NCBI GenBank assembly: GCA_009739215.1
Contig: VSJF01000009.1
Coordinates: forward strand, 1,116,001-1,180,000
DNA from: Floccularia luteovirens
Taxonomy: Eukaryota; Basidiomycota; Agaricomycetes; Agaricales; Squamanitaceae
Length of the DNA: 64,000 nt
Direction: 5' to 3'
Shown: positions 1-11,205 of the stretch, piece by piece
Numbering within the stretch: the first letter of the stretch is position 1
Layout: every line of letters begins with the position of its first letter
Notes under the pieces: generated by a model
Seen by the model: only the letters and a program-made list of their open reading frames with translations
What the model was told of the DNA's origin: nothing
Database searches by the model: none
Position numbers and translations under genes: made by a program

Positions 1-2113
1 CTTTTTCTCTTCCTTATCCTTCTTTGGCTCTTCCTCACCGCTAAGGTTTACTACCTTTAATAGAAAGTCATACAGGCCCCCTTCTGCCATTACCACCTTT
101 ACATCTTCCCGGAATTGTGCATCTTCTCCTGTCAAGGCCACATCTAACAAGCTCTGCAATCGCCCTACAGCAGCCATACGCGGACCCTTGCGCAGTTCAG
201 AAGCAGCAAGGTCAAGAAAATGAGTGAGGAAGGCCGAGTTTGAAAGGAAGAAGTACCGCTTTAGTGAGCTGAGGCGGGGCATAAGCTGTTGGTCCTTGAG
301 CAAGAGCTGAAGAAGTGTTTCGTTTGCGAAGGAATAAGCATCTTCCAAAAATTTATAGAATCTTTTATGAGTAGCGTCAATATCGTCGAACGAATGGTTT
401 GGTGAAATACACGGACCTTTCATCAGCCATGGAGAGGTCTTCATCCTCTGTAGTAGAAAATTGTCTATTGATATCGATACCACACTCTCGAATCACATTT
501 AGATATTTTCCGGCGAGTAGTATCTTATGCTTCCAAGCTTCTAAAAGTGGAGGAATACATGCACCACCAGGTAAACGACCCCCAGTCGTACGTGGAGGCG
601 GCACTCCAGCTTGATGTCGCTTCATAGATTCCAGTGTTGAACCATCTCTTAACTATATGCACTATACCATCAGGTCAGGTTTCAAAAAAAGGACCGAGAA
701 GGCCTACCGTATACCTCCTTTCCCAATATTCGTCCGTATAGTCAACTTCCAAGATTCCGCGATTAATAAATTTACTCTCTTTCACCATCAACTCTTCATA
801 CGGATCCACAAGTCGACCAGTGGTCACCCAGACACGCAACATCGAGATATATGGCGCACCTGCCGCCTTCAATAACACTGAATACAACGCAGAAGCCGTT
901 GGATCACCAGACATGTGTTGCATTCGCGAGTACAAGACAGTCAGGACTTCACCTCCTGTCACCGGAATCGCACTTGCCCCAGTACTCAAGTTCGGATTTG
1001 CAATCTCAGAAAGCACCGCTTTCAACTTTGCCCCACCTAAACCCAATGCTTCATTGCGCGCTTCATCCTCGGGATCCACAGGTTCTTCTTCTGATGACGA
1101 CGAGATATCACCTGAGGGATCGTCGGCCTTTGCAAGGTCTACGATAAGTTGGTAGATCAGAGAAAGTGTGTGAATCGTTGGGTGAACATAAAACCAGAGT
1201 CTTTGCAATGAGAATTGTGGTGATGTGTGGAATGAATGTTCAAGTTGTGATATGAGCGTTTGATAATCCTTTCAAATGTGTTAATAGTATGCGCGTAGTT
1301 GGGGATGTCATTCATACTTTCATCATGTCGCGTATCGCGGCACAGAGTGCGTGATTTACCATACCGCAATCAAGATGGCTACGGTGCTCGATAAACGCAG
1401 TTATAGCAGTGTAGTAAGTCCCAAGAGGTAATATTCTTTCGACGAGATCGCGTAGGGATGCGTCTAAAACACCGAATGAGATACCACACGACACGAATGG
1501 ATAACACCCACCTAGAGACGGGGAAACAACAAATCTGATTCCTTTGAGCGGGTCATCATCCTCTGCGGAGTACTCAGAATGAAATGTCACGTATGTCCCT
1601 TCAATCCCCTAACCACCTGGGTTGAGAAACACGATAAATGGGAAGAAACTTGACACTTCACCATGAGAACATAAAGCAAATCCTCCAACATCATTGCCTC
1701 CTGAATCTCCAATGGAACGCGATCGAGAGGCATTTGCTTTGCTTTCCCCTTTGCATTAGGCACAGTACCGCTGGAAACCACGCGTGAATTCAATGGAGCG
1801 CGTACAAACGATGTCTCGGCGATGAACGAGTCGTCCTGTTTGCCTATTATGCACTATTAGATACGAATGGTGGATTATAACAGATGGTAGATACCCCTAG
1901 CCCCATCATGCGCGTCCTGTGCATCATCACCAGAAAGTCTGCCACGTCTCACAGACGCGATCGTACCCGTTATCTAAAGATATGATGTTATGTTAGACGT
2001 TTATGAACGAAAGTTGTTGCATTAAGAATACTAGCCTTGGTGTATTCTTTCGCAGATAAACCCAGGTTCTTTTTCCTACCAACAGGGCGTGTATGTGGTG
2101 TATAAGGGTTCAT
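1..2113 (-). CDS. Gamma-tubulin complex component 2 (GCP2/Spc97 family), 3' end cut by window
   Basis: Subunit of the gamma-tubulin complex that nucleates microtubules at the spindle pole body. On the minus strand, conserved GCP segments run in order: FIAETSFVRAPLN, LEDLLYVLM, the GIEGTYVTFHSEYS junction, RDLVERILPLGTYYTAI, RLWFYVHPT, GRLVDPYEELMVKESKFI, TDEYWERRYT, HKILLAGKYLNVIRECG and RFYKFLEDAYSFANETLL. Short GT-AG introns connect them, for example at about 1595-1640, 1490-1535 and 370-425. The coding frame is still open at base 1, so the C-terminus lies outside the window. The N-terminus is uncertain: the frame is secure from about 1837 downward. An upstream ATG at 2113 opens a plausible basic N-terminal exon, but its splice to the rest was not resolved. 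Family identity is firm. GCP2 is preferred over GCP3 from the wording of the conserved blocks. Confidence 0.88.
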
Positions 2114-2581
2114 GTTTTTCGCAAACTAAAAAATGCAAAGAATTTCAAAATATTTCCAGCTGGTCTGTCGCCGTCAGCGTCAATGCAAAACAATTTCAGT
2201 CACGTGAATGATTACCACACCCATACTTCGGCTTGACGGCAATTGATTCACACAAACATAAATTTAAAGAGCTCTCTTAATCCGTACCATCCGATTTGCT
2301 CGAATCAATGTCTTGGAGCCGTTCAACTTTGACTCTGAAAGACTCAGAACCTTTTCTAGTCGGCCTTGTAATTTGATTGCATAACCGAAAATCGACTAGA
2401 AAAATAAAAATACTAGTGCCAGGAATAGAGCCGGGAAGCAAGGGTATCCGATCCGGCCGCGGCACCATACTTCCCTGCCGTTCGCCTGTTCTCCGATTTT
2501 TTATTTATCAGCCTTCAAGGAAGGGCTCCATAAATTGGTTCTCGACAAGGTGTCAGCGCTTCAGCTTTACCTGGTCCCCTT
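2114..2581. promoter_or_regulatory. Divergent intergenic region between GCP2 and the MFS transporter
   Basis: This 468 bp stretch separates two genes transcribed away from each other, so it should hold both promoters. It is AT-rich with A-tracts near 2110-2200. No certain TATA box was singled out. A short GC-rich block at 2416-2465 can pair at its ends (GTGCC with GGCAC) but is too short to be a tRNA. Confidence 0.4.
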
Positions 2582-4518
2582 ATGACGACAAACTCCAGTT
2601 CACGCACACCCACGATTGCTGCAGGTTCCACCTCTCAAGATATTCCACTGCCTGACAAAGTTGATGACAAAGTGATCGACCTGAAAACTGTGGAGGTGGA
2701 CGAGCAATGTACAACAGACCTGTGGATTGTGCCGATCCCAAAACGTTTGCGTTATGACCCTGCGAAACCTTTTCATTTTGGGCTAGCGCTGAACATTGCA
2801 TTTGGGTTTGCAAGCACATTTAGTTAGCTTACCATTTCTGTTCCGTTCCTGAGATGATGTACTGATACAGCATTATAAGTCGTCGCGAACTTGTATTACT
2901 GCCAACCTCTACTGAGTATGCATTTCTATTATGTTCCAGTGCCTGATCAGTTAATTAACTCTAACTTTCCAACAGTTCAATTCTCGCAATCTTTTAATGT
3001 CACATATAATGAAGTATCAAAGTCAGTTCAGCCCTTGAATGTCAAAACGAACAACCACTAATCTTTTTTCGTCTAGAATTCCGACTCTTACACAGGCAGG
3101 GTGAATATGAACATTAAATGCCACTCCCACTTTTCTAATTTCTTTTTCAACCAGGTATGCCGCTGGTATCCTCCTTATCTCTCCACTAGGGGACTTAGTG
3201 CGCCGCAGACAACTGATTCTTATTATCGTCGCATTATCCACCACCTTGACAATTGGACTTGCCGTCACAAACAATCTAATAGTCTTCGAGACATTATCAT
3301 TTCTTATCGGCGCATTGACGGTCACCCCACAAATCTTAGTCCCACTAGCCGCAGACCTCGCGCCTCCACATCGCCGGGCCTCAGCAATTTCCGTTGTCTT
3401 TTCGGGACTCCTCTTTGGTATCCTTATCGCGCGAGTACTTGCAGGTGTCATCGCAGAATTTACTTCTTGGAGAGTGGTATACTATTTTGCTATCGGAGTA
3501 CAAGCTCTCGTTCTATTCGGAAGCTACCTCATGCTACCGGATTATCCATCCAAGAATAAAGATCTTACATATTGGGATATTCTGTGGACCATGGCCAAAT
3601 TCTCTGTTACAGAGCCCATTTTAATTCAAGGGTATCTCATCAACTTAGGATCTAGCGCGTGCTTTAGTAGTTTCTGGGTTACTCTAACTTTTTTATTGGG
3701 TGCAGAGCCATATAACTATTCAACGTGTGTATCCAAAAATTTCCCATTTCACATTCATTCCTACTAACCTTTTTTCTTTGGCCAAAAAATAAAAGTTTGG
3801 TGATCGGCCTCTTTGGACTTGTTGGAATGGCAGGTGTAGCGAGCAGCCCGATTGCAGGACGTATCATTGATAAACTGGTTCCGTGGTACTCGTCCTTGTT
3901 TAGTATCTCAATGCTCCTGTGCTTCCAAGCAGTGCAGGTTGGTGCGGGCGGTATCAATGTTGCAGCCGTTATCATCGCTACATTTGGTCTGGATGTCTTC
4001 CGTCAAATGCTGCAAGTCTCAATTTCTACTACTATCTTCAGGTTGGACTACATTTTCCTGAAGTTGGTTCTTGACAGCTAAATTACAAATCAGTATTTCC
4101 ACAGCAGCTCGTGCACGCCTCAACGCAGTTTCAATTCTTTCGGTAAATCCTTCATCCTTATCCTGCACGACAAATTGTCTAACATCTCGATCAGATATTC
4201 ATCGGACAGGTTATGGGAACTGCAGTTGGTACACAGGTTTTTGTGAAATACGGATGGAGAGCGTGTGCCGCCTTATCAATGGGATTTTACGGATTTCAAC
4301 TTTTTGTGCTCCTCTTGAGAGGACCGCACTGCAGACGATATACCTGGTTTGGCTACGAAGGTGGATTCGAAGCGCGCAGAAATATAGTCGAGAGACGAGA
4401 AATGGAATCAGAGCCTAAAAGCAACCCCTCAGAGAAAACAGATGCCGGCACTGTAGACGAAAAGGGTGTCAATACCCCCTCCCAGCATCAAACACAAAGT
4501 TCTGACGAAAAAGTTTGA
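2582..4518 (+). CDS. Major facilitator superfamily transporter
   Basis: Membrane transporter of the MFS with about 12 membrane segments; the substrate cannot be told from sequence. The start ATG at 2582 opens a hydrophilic tail of about 60 residues, followed by membrane segments with motifs such as VANLYYCQPLL, then QAGYAAGILLISPLGDLVRRR, which is the family's loop 2-3 motif (G-x-L-x-D-x-x-x-R-R) at about residues 115-135. Further exons carry ILVPLAADLAPPHRRA, SWRVVYYFAIG and IGLFGLVGMAGVASSPIAGR. The C-terminal tail is hydrophilic (EPKSNPSEKTDAG) and ends with TGA at 4516-4518. At least five short introns are needed, for example about 2820-2880, 3738-3790 and 4043-4090. No break was seen. 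It resembles the DHA/SET-like group, but that subgrouping is an inference. Confidence 0.87.
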
Positions 4519-5400
4519 TTTCGGATTTGAGTTTCGTATTTCCTTCTATTCCATTACATGGGTGATAGATTCTTGACATGAGCTATGTAGATGATACCTG
4601 TATATCTTCAAATTGTATCCCCTAAAACATTTATATGAGAAGTCAGTACAGAAGGCACTTCCTGTGATATATAAAGAATCATAACTCTAGCATTTCAGGA
4701 AACTCGTAATTCGACGACAGTCGTATGAATTTACCGAAATTGTGTGACGACAGATCCTTTGAAACCGAGGGGTTAGCGGAACAGGAATCCCTGAGCCAAT
4801 GTAAAGAGAGGGTCCCCCAAGGCTGGAATTCTTTTTTGACTTACACAATGCACCATGCCACCAAACCAAAATGGGCGTATTTACTTGGACTTGTTGTCAG
4901 CTATTTTTAGAATTCGTGCGTCAACGCGTGTAGACTTAGTATCTGGCTTACTTGATGACCAACACTTGTCCTACACCACTGCGACTGGATGGTATCCAAC
5001 CCACTTATCTAATAGGACTACTTAAAATCCAGAGCATTGACAGACAAATTAACGAGTGCGAAGGTCTCTGCAGCGCCAAATGCTTCACCAGCATTGTATG
5101 TGCATTTCGTCGTCAAGTCAGCACAAGCTAACGTTGTTTGGTTACATCGGATAGATTGGAAAGTCAAAATGTACCACCCGCGTACTCTCGAAGATACAAT
5201 CAGTCTATTAGAAGATATATGACAATGCTAATAAAGCTAAAAATCATCCCAGAATATACAACTCTCGTTTCTCCTAGCTGCCAGTCAGTTTGTAAGTCTA
5301 AAATGTATTCAATTCTACAACAATAAATCTATACTAATCATAAACCACCGAATTGAACCAAATACCGCCCGACCGATTTTTGGCACAATGTTGCACGTAT
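4519..5400. other. Intergenic region, no gene recognised
   Basis: Only short unconserved frames occur here (longest about 60 codons), and none looks like a known family. It lies between the MFS stop codon and the left arm of the inverted repeat. Confidence 0.5.
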
Positions 5401-5775
5401 ATCTAACGCAGGAGTGAGTAAACATTGCCAAGGAGTAAAGTCAACAAGCACTTACTTTCATGCCTAAGCAATCAAGCACACAACAAATCCGAAAAAAAAG
5501 TCTAAGTGAAACGCGAGAAGTCCATTATCACCTGCTGGCGTCGCAACACACCCTAATAGAGGGGTGCCGTGACAACCAGCAGGAGACAGGACAGAGTCCC
5601 ACGTCTCCAAAGCAATCGTGCCCTGTCTCTTGTCTATGGCTGTGGAACCATTTCAAGCCCCCGTTATATGCGCTACTCGCACGCGCCACCCCTGCCACCG
5701 CACTAAGCCCAGTGACCTCCGCGAGTGAAAAGGAAAGAAAGAAAGAAGAAAAAAAGAAAAAAAAAGAAAGAAGAA

Positions 5776-5815
<40 letters not shown>

Positions 5816-6516
5816 AAAAAGGAAACCCCGGCGCGCGGCCCTATGGAAATTGCACCAAGCCTTCCAACCTCCGGAAAGAGGCAGTCGCCGAGGTGGTCCC
5901 CGCAGATCACAAACGCAACCGAGCCCCTGCCATTGGTCACGGAAGAGCCACAATTCCGCCCAACCCCCCCGGCGTGACTCCATGCTTTCCTCCAAGCCCA
6001 TGGCTGCTTCGCCAAAGCAGGCCCGCCGCACTCAGCCCGGCGAGCAAGAATCCGCACCCTCCCCAAACACCCACCCTCCGTTGTATCTACTGAAAAAAGC
6101 TAACTACTGCCGGGCCCGGACTTGATAGGAGTGCCGTTGACGTCGACCAGAGTGTTGCCAAGATCAGAGCCAGATATCCCGAGAGCCAAAGGACTAGAGG
6201 TGAGGTGGAGAAGAAGGTAGAGAAGTGAAGAATGAAGTTGGGGGTGCAGAGGGATATTTATATGGTTTCGACGCGTATTCGACGCGTCCAGCCACGTCGT
6301 ATGGAATCAACAATCGGACCAGAAAGGTATGTTTTGAGCGATCGAAAAGCAGAAAAATGTCAAAACAAATGCTCGCCATTATCTGATTCGCTCGCTATTT
6401 TAAACATGTCGTAGATCACTCTTTGCGGATGTATTCTATGTCTTACTCTAGACTATTTTGGAAATGCTCTTACTACTTTGGTATATGTTTTTCTGCCGTC
6501 AGCGTGGTCAGCCACC
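5401..6516 (+). repeat. Left arm of a ~1.1 kb near-perfect inverted repeat
   Basis: The arm runs from ATCTAACGCAGGAGTGAG at 5401 to the CAGCGTGGTCAGCCACC block ending near 6516. Its reverse complement recurs at 6790-7891. Long stretches, for example 6232-6414 against 6892-7074, translate to identical frames in opposite orientation, so the arms are almost identical. Differences I saw are single bases (TGCCTAAGCAATC versus TGCCTAGGCAATC), the last bases at the tips, and the length of the GAAA tract. No protein family is encoded; the open frames in the arm are low-complexity or arbitrary. No target-site duplication is evident just outside the tips. Confidence 0.9.
5724..5822 (+). repeat. (GAAA)n purine microsatellite in left arm
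   Basis: A run of about 95 bases made only of G and A, mostly GAAA units with AAAAA interruptions. The mirrored tract in the right arm (pyrimidine strand, about 7481-7570) is shorter and interrupted differently, so the tract has changed length since the arms became identical. Confidence 0.92.
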
Positions 6517-6789
6517 CTCTCATCATCAGCCTCTACAAATGTATCCAAATTATAGCCGATAAAGTTAAAGTAGTTCCTCTTAAAACTCGGAACAAGATAC
6601 GCAAAGACAATGTCTTGTAACAGGGACAATCCATCGTCTGGCAGTAGGGATATAGCATATCTCTATTTACCCTTGAAGTTTATGTTCATCGACGGACCTG
6701 TCATTGAATGGACATGATGGAATATGCAGAAAAAGCATATGCTAATCGCGCACTGTTCACATAGTGGTTTCGAGCCTATGTCTATTGAC
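6517..6789. other. Unique spacer (loop) of the inverted repeat
   Basis: About 270 bp between the arms with no self-complementarity at the scale of the arms and no recognisable gene. Confidence 0.7.
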
Positions 6790-7891
6790 GGTGGTTGACC
6801 ACGCTGACGGCAGAAAAACATATACCAAAGTAGTAAGAGCATTTCCAAAATAGTCTAGAGTAAGACATAGAATACATCCGCAAAGAGTGATCTACGACAT
6901 GTTTAAAATAGCGAGCGAATCAGATAATGGCGAGCATTTGTTTTGACATTTTTCTGCTTTTCGATCGCTCAAAACATACCTTTCTGGTCCGATTGTTGAT
7001 TCCATACGACGTGGCTGGACGCGTCGAATACGCGTCGAAACCATATAAATATCCCTCTGCACCCCCAACTTCATTCTTCACTTCTCTACCTTCTTCTCCA
7101 CCTCACCTCTAGTCCTTTGGCTCTCGGGATATCTGGCTCTGATCTTGGCAACACTCTGGTCGACGTCAACGGCACTCCTATCAAGTCCGGGCCCGGCAGT
7201 AGTTAGCTTTTTTCAGTAGATACAACGGAGGGTGGGTGTTTGGGGAGGGTGCGGATTCTTGCTCGCCGGGCTGAGTGCGGCGGGCCTGCTTTGGCGAAGC
7301 AGCCATGGGCTTGGAGGAAAGCATGGAGTCACGCCGGGGGGGTTGGGCGGAATTGTGGCTCTTCCGTGACCAATGGCAGGGGCTCGGTTGCGTTTGTGAT
7401 CTGCGGGGACCACCTCGGCGACTGCCTCTTTCCGGAGGTTGGAAGGCTTGGTGCAATTTCCATAGGGCCGCGCGCCGGGGTTTCCTTTTTTTTTCTTTCT
7501 TTCTTTCTTTCTTTCTTTTCTTCTTTCTTTTTTTTCTTTCTTTCTTCTTTCTTTCTTTCCTTTTCACTCGCGGAGGTCACTGGGCTTAGTGCGGTGGCAG
7601 GGGTGGCGCGTGCGAGTAGCGCATATAACGGGGGCTTGAAATGGTTCCACAGCCATAGGCAAGAGACAGGGCACGATTGCTTTGGAGACGTGGGACTCTG
7701 TCCTGTCTCCTGCTGGTTGTCACGGCACCCCTCTATTAGGGTGTGTTGCGACGCCAGCAGGTGATAATGGACTTCTCGCGTTTCACTTAGACTTTCTTTT
7801 CGGATTTGTTGTGTGCTTGATTGCCTAGGTATGAAAGTAAGTGCTTGTTGACTTTACTCCTTGGCAATGTTTACTCACTCCTGCTTTAGAT
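6790..7891 (-). repeat. Right arm of the ~1.1 kb inverted repeat
   Basis: Reverse complement of 5401-6516, starting at the GGTGGTTGACCACGCTGACGG block near 6790 and ending at CACTCCTGCTTTAGAT, whose last base is 7891. On the plus strand this arm contains a TATA-like CCATATAAATATCC at 7041-7054. It is followed by a C/T-rich stretch (about 7060-7115) that resembles a basidiomycete core promoter and leader. By symmetry the left arm has the same element pointing the other way. Confidence 0.9.
7481..7570 (-). repeat. (TTTC)n pyrimidine microsatellite in right arm
   Basis: Mirror of the GAAA tract of the left arm, about 80-90 bases of C and T only. It is slightly shorter than its partner. Confidence 0.9.
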
Positions 7892-9132
7892 GAATGCGTC
7901 ATATTCCGGTCGTGTTCCTCTGTATTAGATGTAGTAGTGTAGTTTTTCGACTATTTTTCATGCGTATTGTAGTAGGATATTTGTATTTCGCATGTTATCT
8001 TCATCTCTACTGGTTTTGAGCTTGTCCAATACTTGCCTAACTAACCCTATACCACAAACGGGAACTTGGATGTATCGGTACCACAATGCTGCATAATGAG
8101 TTCCATTGGATGGCCTGCGCGGTTCCTTGCCTCTTCGAATTCGGAATGCTGCTATGAGGTTGCGAATTTAGTTCTAGATGCGTAAGTGCACAAAAGCCGG
8201 GCGGAGTTGATACTCCGGGAGAATACGAACAATTTTGGAGGTCTTCCAAAACAATCCAAGTTTCCCTGTGTTTCAACACTCCATGCATAGATGGTCACTT
8301 CCAGACCTCGAAAGTCCTAGAATTCTTCCCAACAAGACTCCAAGCAGAACATGCATAACTTCCTTCCAACGTGAAACTTGTTATCAGTAAAGCGCGAGGA
8401 AGATTTGCACGTGCGTGACGAGGTCCCAATGCAACAGGAAGGAAGGATGACACGGGAACTGGAGTACCAACACCTTCTGGTTCTAGTACTCTTCAACTGC
8501 TTACATGTTTCTCGTGGAGATTGTCGGTGTCAAAGAAAAAAAAGATTACAGCGTGCAAAAAATGCCCGGAAAGTACAAGGTTGTCGGTGTCGATATTTGC
8601 GACATTGGAGACGCGACTAGACCTCCCGTCAATGAACTTATAGTCAAACGTCTCAACGCACTACCATATCATGTCGCTAGAAATGGTTTGGATCCATTAT
8701 AATCTCAGCGCCGACCCTTACTACCTCCGCATAAAATCCCTGCACTGTGGTTGAAACACTAGACTCTACACATACCACCTCTAGAAAGATGCTAAATTTT
8801 ATACCGTTCCTAGTACTCTTCGACTGCTACTATAAACTTGTTGCTGGGACAAACTGTATCGGTCTATTTTATCTTGGAGGACTAACGGTTACAGCATGGT
8901 ATTGTACCAGACTCCTATCTATCGCGAAACAGAGGTTCTAGCCTGTGCAACTTTAGACACCACTGATGGAAGTAACCTTATCTTCAACACAGAACCTATG
9001 TCCGAGGTTGACAAAACCAGTATTCATCAATTCCTGCAGTCAGATTTAGACCGCAACACTCAGCGAGTGGGTGTTAAATGAAGGACAAATGTTCTTGGCC
9101 AGCGAAAACCTCCCCCATCAAACGCACAAATC
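7892..9132. other. Intergenic region, no gene recognised
   Basis: Only short frames occur (up to about 83 codons). Two short phrases recur imperfectly: CTAGTACTCTTCAACTGCT near 8484 against CTAGTACTCTTCGACTGCT near 8811, and GTCGGTGTC at about 8522 and 8583. These suggest small old duplications. No family was recognised. Confidence 0.45.
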
Positions 9133-9987
9133 ATGGTGCTTGCCATATATTCAATATGCAATAATGCCCTCGAGATTGTTGCTGACGTTTCTCCAACTTA
9201 CCCGTTGACATTTATCGCTCTTACGACACTACAGAGTGTCTTGGAACCGTACTTTGAGAACAAAACTCAGTCTTCCTGGGTTCTGTGTACGATTTCGAGC
9301 GCTGCGATGACAATAGCGGGTATCCCGTTCACTTACGACTACTTAAGACATGGCGGAAGTTTACTCCAAATCCGAACATCACCTACCTACTCACTCAACG
9401 CGTGTCGGTTTTATGAAGCATATCTAATACAGTAGGTGGATGGCGTTACACATATATGGTTGACTGAGCTTCATTTTCAGCGAGCTGTTGTCTATTCGAA
9501 CAGGTGGCCAACTAACGATATTTAAACTACTTCATCACTCTCTCTTCATCACAATCATTGAAATTACCAAATCCAAATCTTGGACGCACCTATATTGTGC
9601 GTGCTCCATAATGAATGTACGTCTATTTCTAGAACTCCTCTTATGAAACCAGAAACAAAACAAAGAAACTAAAAACACCCATGGTGATGGATATAATAGA
9701 TCTCGTCCTTTCTTCGTGGCATGATGACCTTGTTCCCATGGATGCGGAATGACACACTCTTTGTTGTAACATTTTTCTTCACTAGAATTCTCTTTACATT
9801 TATTTTGAGTGTTTCCTTTGCTCTTCACGAAAATCGTTCTCGTGTTGTGGGTGATTCATATATAGCTTCCGGATTGTGTGTTATCCTGCTTCTGTGGTAT
9901 TCCTATTGGTTCTATACATGTGTCAAAGGGATGGTGAAGAGGAGCCATAGGGACGGGAGGCCAGAAGCAAAGCAGAAATTTTCATAA
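9133..9987 (+). CDS. TLC (TRAM-LAG1-CLN8) domain membrane protein, about 240 residues
   Basis: Predicted multi-pass membrane protein. Three exons fit in phase: 9133-9431, 9481-9616 and 9700-9987 (stop included). Conserved TLC features read across the joins: MTIAGIPFTYDYLRHGG, FYEAYLIHELLS, the histidine pair in FKLLHHSLFITIIE, WTHLYCACSIMN, then TLFPWMRNDTLFVVTFFFTRI and WFYTCVKGMVKRSHR near the C-terminus. Known relatives are TMEM56-like proteins of unknown biochemical role, some linked to lipid sensing or ceramide biology. This model has a shorter N-terminus than many fungal relatives, so an upstream exon may be missing. The family call rests on remembered alignment patterns; the exon phases support it. 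Confidence 0.7.
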
Positions 9988-11205
9988 GGACATGCAATGG
10001 AAGAATTGCTATCAACATACTTACTGAATGTAAATTGTATAAATATCGTAGCCTCTCAAGTTTCAAATCCTGGATTTCGTTAAGATTCTCATAGAAAACA
10101 TTTATTTCCGATCCAGCCAGCCAGATAGCAGTGAATTGGAGTGGCAAGAATGATTGTGTATCAGTAGTTGTGTCATCTATTTTCGGGATAGAAGAAATGC
10201 CTTGCACTGACATCGTTTAACTTAACTTAGCCGCAGTCCATTGTCCTTCGGCCGACTACACTGGTGAAAAGCTGTCCAGTTTGGAGGGTCATCCACGAAC
10301 GCCGAAGGCTTGCACTTCTATTTTTCATCTCGCTTCAAGTAACACCAGGAAGCGCATTTCCAGCCGATAAAATTGGTGAAAGAAGTAGATAGACCGAGAA
10401 GGGCACTTTTCCTCGCTGATATGGAGGGGAAAGGTATGGTTCTGATATATGTACTTTTTGGATACGGACACAAACCCTTCTAAACTGTCAAAATACTATC
10501 CTGCGAGCGTCGGGTTTTGATTCATTCCCATGGTCTTGTAAGTTTGTTGATGAAACAATCACCATTGATCTCCTGGGCATTTTCTCGAGTCCATTGATCA
10601 TTAGAAAATTTTACTTGCTCCATGTGAGACGTTTCCTGATGAATATGAAGGGTGAGTTGCGAAAAGACCTGGTCAGGATGACTCTGAGTAGGGTCTGGAA
10701 TTGATTTATTTGAGTCTGAAGGCCAACCAGGTTCTCATGTAAATAAGCATGCTCTCGAAAGACAGGGTCCAGGAAGGATCATGCGGTCGAAGACCGGCCA
10801 GTGTTCCGGATTTGGACAACTTTGCAATTTTTAATCTCAAGGTTTGAGGCATGCCTTGATGTGCCTCACCTCGACCATGCTGCATGGGCAAGTTATCAAC
10901 ATGCGAGGATGAGTCTTGAATATTGAATCTTATACGTGCTGCTGATAGGTTTTTTGCTTTTTACTCTTCCAAAGTTCTATTAGGCTGATCGATCACCTTC
11001 CGTAGGTTCAGAGGATTCAGCTGATATTTGACCCCAACTGGATTCGAGCTTCAAGCTTCACTTATCTCCATTTCGTGCTCTTTCTTTTTCCGAGTGCGAC
11101 TTTCTTGTATTTGTGGCTTTCGGTGTGCTGCACGCAAACACGCTGTCATTACTCCAGGTTGACATATAATATTTCGACAACTCCAAACTCTAAGCGCTTT
11201 CTCCA
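9988..11205. other. Intergenic region, no gene recognised
   Basis: About 1.2 kb with only short frames in all phases and no conserved motif. The last ~150 bases are C/T-rich (for example 11060-11110), as expected for the promoter and leader of the ferric reductase gene. Confidence 0.5.

Noticed and set aside
2416..2465. tRNA-like block (GTGCC...GGCAC ends, tRNA-like phrases on the minus strand)
   Set aside because: Only 50 bases between the paired ends, with no room for a D-arm, anticodon arm and T-arm together.
5460..6125. 221-codon open frame with a Lys/Arg/Glu-rich middle in the left arm
   Set aside because: The middle is simply the translated GAAA microsatellite, and mirrored frames occur in the other arm; no conserved protein segment flanks it.
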